Source of the DNA: an uncultured Muribaculaceae bacterium
Lineage (GTDB): Bacteria > Bacteroidota > Bacteroidia > Bacteroidales > Muribaculaceae
Direction of reading: 5' to 3'
Assembly: GCA_910577465.1 (NCBI GenBank)
Contig: CAJTMM010000003.1
Coordinates: 1-64,000 of the forward strand
DNA: 64,000 bases
In this document: one piece after another, positions 14,904 to 23,808 of the stretch
Layout: each line of letters begins with the position of its first letter
Position numbering within the stretch: position 1 is the stretch's first letter
The notes under the pieces: model-generated
Databases searched by the model: none
Seen by the model: only the letters and a program-made list of their open reading frames with translations
What the model was told of the DNA's origin: nothing
Translations under genes and position numbers: made by a program

Positions 14904-16116
14904 TCTGATTCGCGAAATAGGACAGACCATGCGCAACAATAAGCTGCGCACGGCACTTACCGGATTTGCCGTAGCCTGGGGTATATTCATGCTCATAATA
15001 CTGCTCGGTATGAGCCGTGGTGTGTACAACAACTTCACATCGTTTGCCTCAGCCGACAACTCCAACTCCTTAGGCATCTGGGGAGGATGGACCGGTAAAC
15101 CGTATAAAGGTTACAAAGAGGGACGCCCGATAAGACTTGAAGAAACCGACCTGCAAAGCGTAGAGCACCACAACCCCGACAATGTCAGTTCGGCACAAGG
15201 ATCAGTGGTTCTCGACTCAGCCCAGATATCAACCAACCGCGACTATGTCAGCGACCCCATCTATGGCCGTTATCCCGACGAGGTGCGGTATGCCAAACTC
15301 AAGATGGCATACGGACGATTTCTCAACCAACCTGACCTTGACCATAGACGCAAGGTAGTGGTACTGTCACGAGCCAACGCAAAAATCCTGTTTGGCGATG
15401 AATCAAAAGCCGTAGGTCAATATGTCAAAGCCATGTCACTTGCCTGGCAGGTAATCGGGGTGTATGACCACGATTGGGAGAAAGGGAGCTATGTGCCCTT
15501 CACTACCGCAATGATGCTCAACGGCAACGACGGTCGCCTGTCGGAGATGATGGTACGAATAAAAAATGTGCACAATACCGAAGAGGGCACACAAGTGGAA
15601 CAAGCCGTGCGCCACACACTTGCCGCCAACCACGAATTTGCCCCCGATGACACCGGAGCCGTACACATCTGGAACCGGTTCAATAATTACCTCACCAACA
15701 TGGAGGCCACCAACATACTCAACGTGGCTATATGGATTATAGGACTGCTCACCATGTTATCCGGTATAGTGGGAGTAAGCAACATCATGTTTGTATCGGT
15801 GCGCGAACGCACACACGAGATAGGCATACGCCGTGCCATCGGAGCAAAACCGCGCAACATCCTCATACAGATAGTCACCGAGAGTGTCGCCATAACCACA
15901 TTGTTTGGATATATAGGAATCGTCTGCGGTACCATAGTAACAGGAACTGTTGCAAAACTTACCGAGGGGACGGACTTTCTTAAAAACCCCACCGTCAACC
16001 TATCCATAGCTATCCAGGTAACAATAGTGCTTATCATAGCCGGAGCGTTTGCCGGTCTATTCCCGGCAATAAAAGCCACCAAAGTAAAACCGGTCGAGGC
16101 ATTGCGCGACGAATAA
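14896..16116 (+). CDS. MacB-like ABC transporter permease 1
   Basis: A 406-residue permease with one N-terminal membrane segment (LRTALTGFAVAWGIFMLIIL), a large periplasmic MacB core domain (about 45-265), and three C-terminal segments of the FtsX domain, with the conserved cytoplasmic turn VRERTHEIGIRRAIGAKPR. It ends in the usual VKPVEALRDE. It lacks its own ATPase domain, which the preceding gene supplies. The next gene is a paralogue, so the transporter probably works as a heterodimer (inference). Confidence 0.92.
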   Translation: MFDLIREIGQTMRNNKLRTALTGFAVAWGIFMLIILLGMSRGVYNNFTSFASADNSNSLGIWGGWTGKPYKGYKEGRPIRLEETDLQSVEHHNPDNVSSAQGSVVLDSAQISTNRDYVSDPIYGRYPDEVRYAKLKMAYGRFLNQPDLDHRRKVVVLSRANAKILFGDESKAVGQYVKAMSLAWQVIGVYDHDWEKGSYVPFTTAMMLNGNDGRLSEMMVRIKNVHNTEEGTQVEQAVRHTLAANHEFAPDDTGAVHIWNRFNNYLTNMEATNILNVAIWIIGLLTMLSGIVGVSNIMFVSVRERTHEIGIRRAIGAKPRNILIQIVTESVAITTLFGYIGIVCGTIVTGTVAKLTEGTDFLKNPTVNLSIAIQVTIVLIIAGAFAGLFPAIKATKVKPVEALRDE

Positions 16117-16146
16117 TCAACAACCAGCCACATTACCACCCACGAG

Positions 16147-17394
16147 ATGAAATCTGTAATCTTCGATATAGAAAACTGGCGCGAGATAGGAGCCACACTG
16201 TCACGCAACAAGACAAGGACATTCCTCACCGCATTCGGTATATTCTGGGGCACAGCCATGCTTGCCATGCTTTGGGGCGGAGCATCGGGACTGGAAGGTA
16301 TGCTCAAACGCAACTTCCAAGGATTCGCCACCAACATGGGCGCATGCTTTCCACAACGCACCACCCTGCCCTACCGCGGATTCAACAAAGGCATGTCATG
16401 GCAGCTCAACGACGGTGATATCGCTTACGTGCGCCGCACATGCCCCTACATAGAACTATCCTCGACCATGAACTTCGGCGGGGCTTCCGTGAAATACGGA
16501 ACCAAAAGCAACGGCGGACGCATACAGGGTGTAGAGGGAGACTTCTTCAAGATGCAACTCCCCGTACTCTATGAAGGCAGGCTTATCAATGAAAGTGACG
16601 TAACGCAGACCCGCAAAGTTGCCATTCTGGGCAAGAACGTAGCCGATGAACTTATGGGCAAAGAGTCAGCCGTAGGAAAATACGTATCAGTCAACGATAT
16701 ATATTTTTTGGTAATAGGTGTGGTAGGACAAACATCGGAAGCATCCATAGGCGGCCGCATGGACGACTCCGTGATAATACCATCCACCACCATGCGCCGG
16801 GCATTCAACAAAGGTGACAAAGTGGACTTCTTCATATACACGGCACAGAAAGGACATACACCTAAGGATATCGAGCCATTCGTATGGAGAGCCGTACGCA
16901 CAAACCATCCGCTCAACCCATCGGACAACGATGCCGCATGGTTCATGGATATTTCCGAACAGTTCAAGATGGTGGACAACCTATTTCTCGGCATAAGCAT
17001 CCTTGCGCTGTTCGTAGGAGCAGGCACACTGCTTGCAGGCATAATCGGTATAGGCAATATCATGTGGATCATCGTAAAGGAGCGCACACAGGAGATAGGC
17101 ATACGCCGTGCCATCGGTGCCACCCCTCGCGACATAATAACCCAAATACTGTCAGAAAGCATGGTACTGACAGCAATAGCCGGAGTGGGAGGTATATGTT
17201 TCGCGGCAATAGTTCTTGCCATAGCCGACAAAATCACATTCGACCCCAAACTTGGGTCAGCGCATTTCCAACTTATGTTCGGACATGCCGTCACCATCAT
17301 GATTACATTTCTGATATTAGGCACAGCAGCCGGACTGATACCGGCAATAAAAGCCATGCGTATAAAACCCATCGAAGCTATCAACGACAAATAA
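16147..17394 (+). CDS. MacB-like ABC transporter permease 2
   Basis: A 415-residue paralogue of the preceding permease with the same topology: an N-terminal membrane helix (TRTFLTAFGIFWGTAMLAML), a periplasmic core domain, three C-terminal helices, VKERTQEIGIRRAIGATPR, and a final IKPIEAINDK. The periplasmic domains have diverged much more than the FtsX parts. It starts 30 bp after permease 1. Confidence 0.92.
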   Translation: MKSVIFDIENWREIGATLSRNKTRTFLTAFGIFWGTAMLAMLWGGASGLEGMLKRNFQGFATNMGACFPQRTTLPYRGFNKGMSWQLNDGDIAYVRRTCPYIELSSTMNFGGASVKYGTKSNGGRIQGVEGDFFKMQLPVLYEGRLINESDVTQTRKVAILGKNVADELMGKESAVGKYVSVNDIYFLVIGVVGQTSEASIGGRMDDSVIIPSTTMRRAFNKGDKVDFFIYTAQKGHTPKDIEPFVWRAVRTNHPLNPSDNDAAWFMDISEQFKMVDNLFLGISILALFVGAGTLLAGIIGIGNIMWIIVKERTQEIGIRRAIGATPRDIITQILSESMVLTAIAGVGGICFAAIVLAIADKITFDPKLGSAHFQLMFGHAVTIMITFLILGTAAGLIPAIKAMRIKPIEAINDK

Positions 17395-17449
17395 GACGCG
17401 ATATACCACCACACATTCACTAATTGAAATTAAATAATCACTTAACGAT

Positions 17450-18550
17450 ATGAAAAAGTTTTTCCGCATCCTGTTATGGATTCTTGTAGCAGCCCTGTTC
17501 ATAGGCACATTCGTGTACCTTTACCTAAATTCCAAACCGAAAGAGACCCGCTATGAAATAGTATCGCCCGATACCGGCAATATCGAACGCACAACAGTGC
17601 TTACCGGGAAAATAGAACCACGGGACGAGATACAGATTAAACCGCAGATCTCCGGCATCATCACACAAATCAACGTGGAACCGGGCGACATGGTCCAAGC
17701 CGGCGATGTAATAGCCGTAATAAAAGTTATACCCGAGGCTTCCCAACTATCCAACGCCGAGAACCGCGTGAACGTGGCTCAGATAAGCCTTGAAGACGCA
17801 CGTCTGAAACATGAACGCAACACTACACTTTATGATAAGCGCGTAATATCCCGCGAAGAATACGAAACCACCCTCGCCGCCTATAACAAAGCCAAAGAGG
17901 AGCTTGCATCGGCACGCGATGCAGTCAACATCGTAAAACAAGGGGTATCGCAATACAACGCTTCCGAAGCCAACACACAGGTACGCGCCACCATAACCGG
18001 ACTCGTGCTTGACGTGCCGGTGAAAGTAGGAACCTCCGTAATCCAAGCCAACACATTCAACGATGGTACCACAGTTGCCACCATAGCCGACATGAACAAT
18101 CTGATATTCAAAGGCAACGTAGACGAGACCGAAGTAGGCTCACTCACCGTGGGAATGCCCATGACCATTTCCATAGGCGCCCTGCCCGACTTCTCATCCA
18201 ACGCCGTAATAGAATACATCTCCCCCAAAGGAACCGAGACCAACGGCGCCAACACCTTTGAAATAAAAGCAGCCATCAGCATAGACCCCTCCGTAAACCT
18301 GCGCGCCGGCTACAGCGCCAACGCATCCGTAGCACTCGCACACGCCGACAGCGTGCTCCGCGTACCGGAAAGCGTGGTAGAGTTTGTAGGCGACTCCACC
18401 TTTGTGTACTGCCTTACTGACACACTGCCGCAGCAGACATTCAAACGCACTGTCATAACCACCGGCACGAGCGACGGCATAAACATAGAAATCAAATCAG
18501 GCATAGATAAGAACGCCCGACTGCGAGGTAGCGAGATCAAAGAAAAATAA
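17450..18550 (+). CDS. Efflux periplasmic adaptor (MacA/HlyD family)
   Basis: A 366-residue membrane-fusion protein. An N-terminal anchor helix (FRILLWILVAALFIGTFVYL) leads to the lipoyl-like half domains (IEPRDEIQIKPQISGII at about 57-73 and ATITGLVLDVPVKVG at about 180-194). An alpha-helical hairpin lies between them (about 100-165), and beta-barrel and membrane-proximal domains follow. It would connect the inner-membrane ABC complex to the TolC-like channel encoded next. It starts 55 bp after permease 2. Confidence 0.93.
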   Translation: MKKFFRILLWILVAALFIGTFVYLYLNSKPKETRYEIVSPDTGNIERTTVLTGKIEPRDEIQIKPQISGIITQINVEPGDMVQAGDVIAVIKVIPEASQLSNAENRVNVAQISLEDARLKHERNTTLYDKRVISREEYETTLAAYNKAKEELASARDAVNIVKQGVSQYNASEANTQVRATITGLVLDVPVKVGTSVIQANTFNDGTTVATIADMNNLIFKGNVDETEVGSLTVGMPMTISIGALPDFSSNAVIEYISPKGTETNGANTFEIKAAISIDPSVNLRAGYSANASVALAHADSVLRVPESVVEFVGDSTFVYCLTDTLPQQTFKRTVITTGTSDGINIEIKSGIDKNARLRGSEIKEK

Positions 18551-18578
18551 CTCAACGCCATAATAAACAGCCACTAAA

Positions 18579-19889
18579 ATGAAAGCCAAACCACTATACA
18601 TATCAGCCATAATAGCACTCTCTGCCATCATACCCACAGAGACATCGGCACAGATATGGAGTCTTGACAGCTGTATAAACTACGCAATAAGCCACAATAT
18701 CAATGTGCGTACCCGCGCACTCGACCGTATGTCGGCTGAACTTGACGTAACCGAAGCCAAAGACCGCTTCCTTCCGGAACTCAACGCCGGAGTATCGCAA
18801 TCATTCAATTTCGGACGTGGACTGACTTCCGAGAACACATACGCCAACCGCAACACCTCGCAATTCGGATGGAACGTGGGAGTTTCCGTACCTTTATTCC
18901 AAGGACTGTCCGCAGTACGGCGTCTCAATTACTCACGAGCCAACCTCCTTGCCATCACCGAACAATACGAAGCTGCGAAAGATGACGTAACACTCAACGT
19001 CATATCCCAATACCTTCAGGTTCTGTATTGCGCCGAGATATATAATGTCGCCCAGGAACAACTCAAACTATCACAAACCGAACTGCAACGCAGGAAAATA
19101 TTGCTCGACGCAGGAAAAATTCCCGAACTTGACCTTATTCAAGCCCAGTCACAGGTAGCCCAGGACGAACTGGCGGCGGTCAACGCCCACAACGACCATA
19201 CCCTCGCACTCCTCGACCTCTCACAACTGTTGCAACTCCCCGATATGGAGGGATTCGACATACTGCCAGTATCCGATTCCGAGATGCCACTGCTATCAGC
19301 GGAACAAGTGTATGACAACGCCTTGCAGCACAATCACTCCGTACTGGCGTCACAACATGCGCTTACCGCTGCCGACAAAAACATCACACTCGCCAAAAGT
19401 GGATATCTGCCACGTCTGTCATTCAATGCCGGATTAAGCAGCAGTTATTACAAACTATATGGAGAGCCCAATCCCCCATTTCACCGTCAGATGCGCGACA
19501 ATTTCAATAAATCACTCGGATTCACACTCTCCATACCAATATTCGACGCATTCACCACCCGCAACTCCGTGCGCAAAGCCAAAGTACAACGCCTTAATGC
19601 CGAACTCCAACTCGACGATACCCGTACCCGCCTGTACAAATCCATAAACCAGGCATACTATCAAGCAGTGGCGGCAAACAAAAAACGCCAATCAAGCGCA
19701 GTGGCACGCGAAGCCACATACGCCGCGCTGCAAGCCATGCAGGAGAAATACAACTACGGCAAGGCAAACGCCACCGAATATGACCAAGCCAAGACTGATT
19801 ACATTCGCGCGGCATCGGAAGCGGTGCAGGCAAAATATGAATCCATACTACGCACACGCATACTTGAATTCTACAACCGCACATATTGA
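18579..19889 (+). CDS. TolC-family outer-membrane efflux channel
   Basis: A 436-residue protein with a signal peptide (cleavage near TSA, residue 24) and the two long-helix OEP repeats of TolC-type channels (about 30-220 and 240-430). Typical stretches are LDSCINYAISHNINVRTRAL at the start of the mature part and EKYNYGKANATEYDQAKTDY near the end. It is the outer-membrane part of the pump encoded by the four preceding genes and starts 28 bp after the adaptor. Confidence 0.93.
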   Translation: MKAKPLYISAIIALSAIIPTETSAQIWSLDSCINYAISHNINVRTRALDRMSAELDVTEAKDRFLPELNAGVSQSFNFGRGLTSENTYANRNTSQFGWNVGVSVPLFQGLSAVRRLNYSRANLLAITEQYEAAKDDVTLNVISQYLQVLYCAEIYNVAQEQLKLSQTELQRRKILLDAGKIPELDLIQAQSQVAQDELAAVNAHNDHTLALLDLSQLLQLPDMEGFDILPVSDSEMPLLSAEQVYDNALQHNHSVLASQHALTAADKNITLAKSGYLPRLSFNAGLSSSYYKLYGEPNPPFHRQMRDNFNKSLGFTLSIPIFDAFTTRNSVRKAKVQRLNAELQLDDTRTRLYKSINQAYYQAVAANKKRQSSAVAREATYAALQAMQEKYNYGKANATEYDQAKTDYIRAASEAVQAKYESILRTRILEFYNRTY

Positions 19890-19955
19890 ACTCATTTAAA
19901 CTTTTTACCGAATATAAAAAACTGAAATGAGTTCATTAAAATGAGCATATAAAAA

Positions 19956-19987
19956 TTTGCAATTGAGCACCCCATCCATTAATTTTG
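19956..19987 (+). promoter_or_regulatory. Promoter of the DUF805 gene
   Basis: TTTG at 19956-19959, 20-bp spacer, TAATTTTG at 19980-19987, then C. It is a full consensus match 38 bp before the ATG. Confidence 0.75.
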
Positions 19988-20025
19988 CAATACGATAAAC
20001 TAATCACATTAAAAACATCATCACT

Positions 20026-20406
20026 ATGTATCAGTATCAAGTAACATTCACAGACGCTGTGAAACGTGCATTTGAAAACTACTGCGGTTTCACCGGCCGC
20101 GCATCACGTTCCGAATATTGGTGGTTTGGTCTCTTCTGCTTTGCTGCAAATATTGTACTCACCTACGGTCTTATGATTTTCGGTGCAAAGGTAGGAGTAT
20201 ATGCATCATGGCTGTTCCAATTAGCAGTTTTGCTTCCCTCACTCGGACTTGCAGTGCGTCGTCTGCACGACATAGGTAAATCAGGCTGGTGGTTTCTCAT
20301 CAACCTCATCCCATTGGTAGGAACTATCATATTCATAGTATGGGCATGCAAGGAAAGCCAACCCACAGCCAACGAATATGGCGAAGTACCCAACCTCACC
20401 GAATAA
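20026..20406 (+). CDS. DUF805 family membrane protein
   Basis: A 126-residue protein with the DUF805 pattern: an N-terminal FENYCGFTGRASRSEYWWF motif, then three to four hydrophobic helices, the RRLHDIGKSGWWFLINLIPL turn, and a short polar tail. These are small inner-membrane proteins of unknown function. It has its own promoter and terminator and so is a single-gene unit. Confidence 0.92.
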   Translation: MYQYQVTFTDAVKRAFENYCGFTGRASRSEYWWFGLFCFAANIVLTYGLMIFGAKVGVYASWLFQLAVLLPSLGLAVRRLHDIGKSGWWFLINLIPLVGTIIFIVWACKESQPTANEYGEVPNLTE

Positions 20407-20429
20407 TATATCGACATCTCATACCCACG

Positions 20430-20468
20430 ATACGTACCCCCCTACCGGGAGGTACGTATTGTTATTTT
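20430..20468 (+). terminator. Terminator of the DUF805 gene
   Basis: ATACGTACC at 20430-20438 pairs with GGTACGTAT at 20451-20459, followed by TGTTATTTTTAT. Confidence 0.78.
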
Positions 20469-20536
20469 TATATCTCATTTTAAATGTCAGAACGCTTAGA
20501 CGTTCACGTAGTTGTTGCTATTTTGATTTTAATTTG

Positions 20537-20544
20537 TAACTTTG
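20537..20544 (+). promoter_or_regulatory. -7 box of the second Crp/Fnr gene
   Basis: TAACTTTG followed by C. A possible TTG -33 element lies about 22 bp upstream at 20512. The leader is about 30 nt. Confidence 0.6.
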
Positions 20545-20579
20545 CACATGCTATAAAACATAGTTACAGAAAATAGTAC

Positions 20580-21278
20580 ATGATTAAGACAGCATTGGAG
20601 AAAGTGATGAGCGAGGATCTGTCGGAGATGTGGACCATACTCAGCGGGGACGAAAAGAGAAAAATCACCGACAATTTCACACTGCACCATTTTAAGAAGA
20701 ATCAGATAATCTACGCCGAACATGAGGAACCCGAATTCCTGTGGTGTCTCATGAAAGGGAAAGCAAAATTATATAAAGACGGCGTAGGCGGTCGTCAGCA
20801 GATATTACGCCTGATAAGTCCCGTACAATATTTCGGCTACCGCGCATATTTCGCCGGTGAGCCATACGTGCACACAGCCGCCGCTATGGAGGAATGCACT
20901 ATTGGAGCTTTTCCGATGAGTGTGGTCAAAGAACTCATTGACGGCAACCGTGATGTGGCTTGGTTTTTCATCCATGAATTGTCGCGCAATCTCGGCAGCG
21001 CAGATACCCGCACCGTAAATCTGACACAAAAGCATATCCGCGGACGATTGGCAGAAGCATTGATGGTGCTCATAGAACACTACGGATTTGAAGATGACGG
21101 TGTGACACTTCACGTGTACATGTCACGTGAAGACCTCGCCAACCTGTCAAACATGACCGCATCCAATGCCATACGTACACTTACGGCGTTTGTCAACGAA
21201 AAACTGATAGTGGTAGACGGACGCCAAATTAAAATAATCAACGAATCACAGCTCCGTAAAATAAGCAAATTCGGATAA
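20580..21278 (+). CDS. Crp/Fnr-family transcriptional regulator
   Basis: A 232-residue regulator of normal Crp length. The cNMP-binding-like domain covers about 15-140 (KNQIIYAEHEEPEFLWCLMKG, then a QQILRLISPVQYFGYRAYFAG turn). A dimer helix follows, then a winged helix-turn-helix with SREDLANLSNMTASNAIRTL as recognition region (about 181-200). There are no N-terminal cysteines for an iron-sulfur cluster, so it is not a classic Fnr. The effector is unknown. It is transcribed alone; the inverted-repeat region at 21326-21593 follows. Confidence 0.92.
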   Translation: MIKTALEKVMSEDLSEMWTILSGDEKRKITDNFTLHHFKKNQIIYAEHEEPEFLWCLMKGKAKLYKDGVGGRQQILRLISPVQYFGYRAYFAGEPYVHTAAAMEECTIGAFPMSVVKELIDGNRDVAWFFIHELSRNLGSADTRTVNLTQKHIRGRLAEALMVLIEHYGFEDDGVTLHVYMSREDLANLSNMTASNAIRTLTAFVNEKLIVVDGRQIKIINESQLRKISKFG

Positions 21279-21325
21279 GCTACCGAGTTGAATCATATAA
21301 TTTAATTAAATATTCACATGTGCAT

Positions 21326-21593
21326 GAGTATCTCCTTCCAAGAGATTTTGTTATTTGCAAAGATATAGCATATTTTCGACATTAAGTGAGATTTTGTTGC
21401 TAAATTGTTGGTTTTGCAAATAATTCGTTGCTGTTTCAATATTAAGTCTATCAAATTGCTTGTTGCGCACCGTACTTATTACATCCATTAATGTGGTGTT
21501 TTAGCAACACTTATGTCTATTATTGCAGTCGATATTGGCTATCATATATATGTGTTTTAACTAAAAATGAGTATCTCTTGGAAGGAGATACTT
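21326..21593. repeat. Inverted-repeat pair enclosing a gene-free AT-rich segment
   Basis: A 20-bp sequence at 21327-21346 (AGTATCTCC...AAGAGAT) recurs as an exact reverse complement at 21573-21592. Each copy can also fold alone. The right copy forms GAGTATCTC-TTGGAAG-GAGATACTT followed by ATTTTTTT, a terminator-like hairpin. The left copy forms a smaller ATCTC/GAGAT hairpin with loop CTTCCAA. The two 7-nt loops are exact complements. The whole gap 21279-21624 (346 bp) has no gene. The 226 bp between the copies are AT-rich, and I see no transposase, target-site duplication or clear promoter. Confidence 0.7.
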
Positions 21594-21624
21594 ATTTTTT
21601 TAACCCATATTATTAAAACCAATC

Positions 21625-23787
21625 ATGCACAAAGTACTTACACGCATAGTCATGCCGCTTGCAGTAGCCGGATATGCGTTAACCTCTTGTAGCGACGACG
21701 ACAATTCGACATTTACCCCAACGCCTCCGTCGCTAAGTGTAAACGTGAGCGAAGTCCAGCGTACATACGTAAACTTCGCCATCCAGTCTGCCACCGGTGT
21801 GGATTATGCTTATCAAGTAGTGCCTTTAGGTCAACCGGCGCCTACTGCTGAAGAAATCTTTGCCAATGGTAAATCGGGGATACTCGAAAACGGTGCAGCC
21901 ACCATTAAAGCAATCGACGTGGAAGGTGGCAATGAATACACCGTGTATGCTGCCGTGAGAAAAATCAATCCCTACGTGTACAGTGACGTTGTATCCACGG
22001 AGGTAAACACCGATATTCCGTTTACCAATATTGTGACCCTTGACAAAGTCGGATACACCGATTTCACATATCATGTGGAGATGCCTGCCGATTGTGAGAA
22101 ATTGAAACATGTGGTTATTAAGAAAGCCGACTACGAAGGTATCAAGAGTATTCTTGCCATGTTTGGAGAGGTTACATATCCCACTTACCTCAAGGTATTC
22201 GGAAAGACCATCACGGAAAGTCAGAATGTAACACTTGACAAATATGATGTCAACGGATTAAATGATGACATACATATATATTCAGGCTCCACGTATCTGA
22301 TTATGGCAGGTGCTGTGAATGCCGACGGCAATATAGATGAATCACGTTTTGAATGCGTGGAGTTCGACACCCGCCGTGCCGATGTGGCACCGTACAAAAT
22401 AGATGTGGCGATAACCACCACCTCTACCTCAGCTACAGCCGTAATAACTCCTGACCCGGAATTTGTAACATACCGCGCACTCATAGAAAAGCGCTCGGAA
22501 TTTGATTTCGCGAAAAACGAAGGTGAAGCACAGGTGCGCTCGCTTATTATAGGACGCTGGGATGATGAGACCAACACACCGAAACGCGTGTACAACGGAA
22601 CGACACAGATAGTATCGTCGGGACTCATCCCCAATACCGATTACGTACTCGGCATAGTGGGATTCGATGCCCAAAACCGGGAGAAAGTGATGACAATTAA
22701 TTTCGTAACCGGAGAACCCACCGGTCCCGCACCAACCATCAACATAACCCAGACCACTCCCGAAACCGCCGCACCGTGGAAATCGGCAGCTTTCAATGTC
22801 AAGTTGACCAATGCCGTGGAAGTACGTTACGGATTCTTCCTGAAGAGCAGCATTGACAACACACTCTTAGGCGGAGCATCCCTGTCGGCAATCATACAAA
22901 ACAACGGCATGTATGCATCGGATGACCAATTGGCAGGAATGCTTACAAACGATGGTGTAACATTCGAGACCAACGACCTACAGCCCTCCACGGAATATGT
23001 ATTCGGTATATACGCAAGAAATGATGAATACGTCAGTGCCTGTGAAACTATAAACTTCACCACTGATGAACTGCCGCAAATCGGTGGCGAAACCCGTCAG
23101 AACATGCCGGGCAAATATATGGCATCGACTACAGATGTAAACGGCAACACCGTGACATTCCCCGTAACAATTACCACCGGTGTCAACGATGCCACCACAG
23201 CCGACTACTCCGCCAAGAACCGACTTGTAGCCTTAGGATTCGGCCCTGCCGACCAATTCCCATACAAATCGCCCGAACAGCTCGTATCGGAAGGAAAATC
23301 AGCCGAAGACGCCAATAAACTATACGGACCGAAATGGTTCATCGAATTTACAGAGGACGGCATTATCGTGCCTAAGCCTACCGACCTCAACTGGGCTATG
23401 GGCAACTTCGGCAACTCGAAGGATGCATATATGTGGGGCATAGGCGTACGTCCTTCCACCGGACGCGATGCCGACAACCTGCAGGATTTCCCTGTTGAGG
23501 TGTCAGAAGATGGCAATACCGTAACCATAAAGCCATATTACCTGGCAAGTATCAACGTGAACTATTATCCCACGATGGTTGAAGCGTCATCGGCATGGTT
23601 CTTCTCCACCGTATTGTTCCGCAGCTACTCAGATATAGTGCTGACCCGTCAAAATGACAGCAACGCCAACATTGCCAAAGTTTTCAAAGCGCCGCTCAAA
23701 GCGCCAAAGATAACCCACGTGACTACAGGCAACGTATCTATCAAAAACGAGCGCAAGGAAATGGCTCAACGCATTCAACACAACTAA
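21625..23787 (+). CDS. Large surface or periplasmic lipoprotein with beta-sandwich repeats
   Basis: A 720-residue predicted lipoprotein: the signal ends in a lipobox-like ALTSC (cysteine 22) followed by the acidic SDDD stretch that in Bacteroidetes favours surface export. Several fibronectin-like segments follow (for example FAIQSATGVDYAYQVVPLG, TSATAVITPDPEFVTYRALI, WKSAAFNVKLTNAVEVRYGF). Recurring DYVLGI/EYVFGIYA strands are typical of Ig-like folds. The last 220 residues (from about 490) look like a separate beta-rich domain. No enzymatic motif is seen. It is followed 21 bp later by an S41 protease lipoprotein and probably forms an operon with it. Confidence 0.72.
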   Translation: MHKVLTRIVMPLAVAGYALTSCSDDDNSTFTPTPPSLSVNVSEVQRTYVNFAIQSATGVDYAYQVVPLGQPAPTAEEIFANGKSGILENGAATIKAIDVEGGNEYTVYAAVRKINPYVYSDVVSTEVNTDIPFTNIVTLDKVGYTDFTYHVEMPADCEKLKHVVIKKADYEGIKSILAMFGEVTYPTYLKVFGKTITESQNVTLDKYDVNGLNDDIHIYSGSTYLIMAGAVNADGNIDESRFECVEFDTRRADVAPYKIDVAITTTSTSATAVITPDPEFVTYRALIEKRSEFDFAKNEGEAQVRSLIIGRWDDETNTPKRVYNGTTQIVSSGLIPNTDYVLGIVGFDAQNREKVMTINFVTGEPTGPAPTINITQTTPETAAPWKSAAFNVKLTNAVEVRYGFFLKSSIDNTLLGGASLSAIIQNNGMYASDDQLAGMLTNDGVTFETNDLQPSTEYVFGIYARNDEYVSACETINFTTDELPQIGGETRQNMPGKYMASTTDVNGNTVTFPVTITTGVNDATTADYSAKNRLVALGFGPADQFPYKSPEQLVSEGKSAEDANKLYGPKWFIEFTEDGIIVPKPTDLNWAMGNFGNSKDAYMWGIGVRPSTGRDADNLQDFPVEVSEDGNTVTIKPYYLASINVNYYPTMVEASSAWFFSTVLFRSYSDIVLTRQNDSNANIAKVFKAPLKAPKITHVTTGNVSIKNERKEMAQRIQHN

Positions 23788-23808
23788 CATTCTAACATCG
23801 ATATATTT

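Noticed and set aside
21326..21593. Insertion sequence
   Set aside because: No transposase or remnant is present between the repeats and no target-site duplication is visible.
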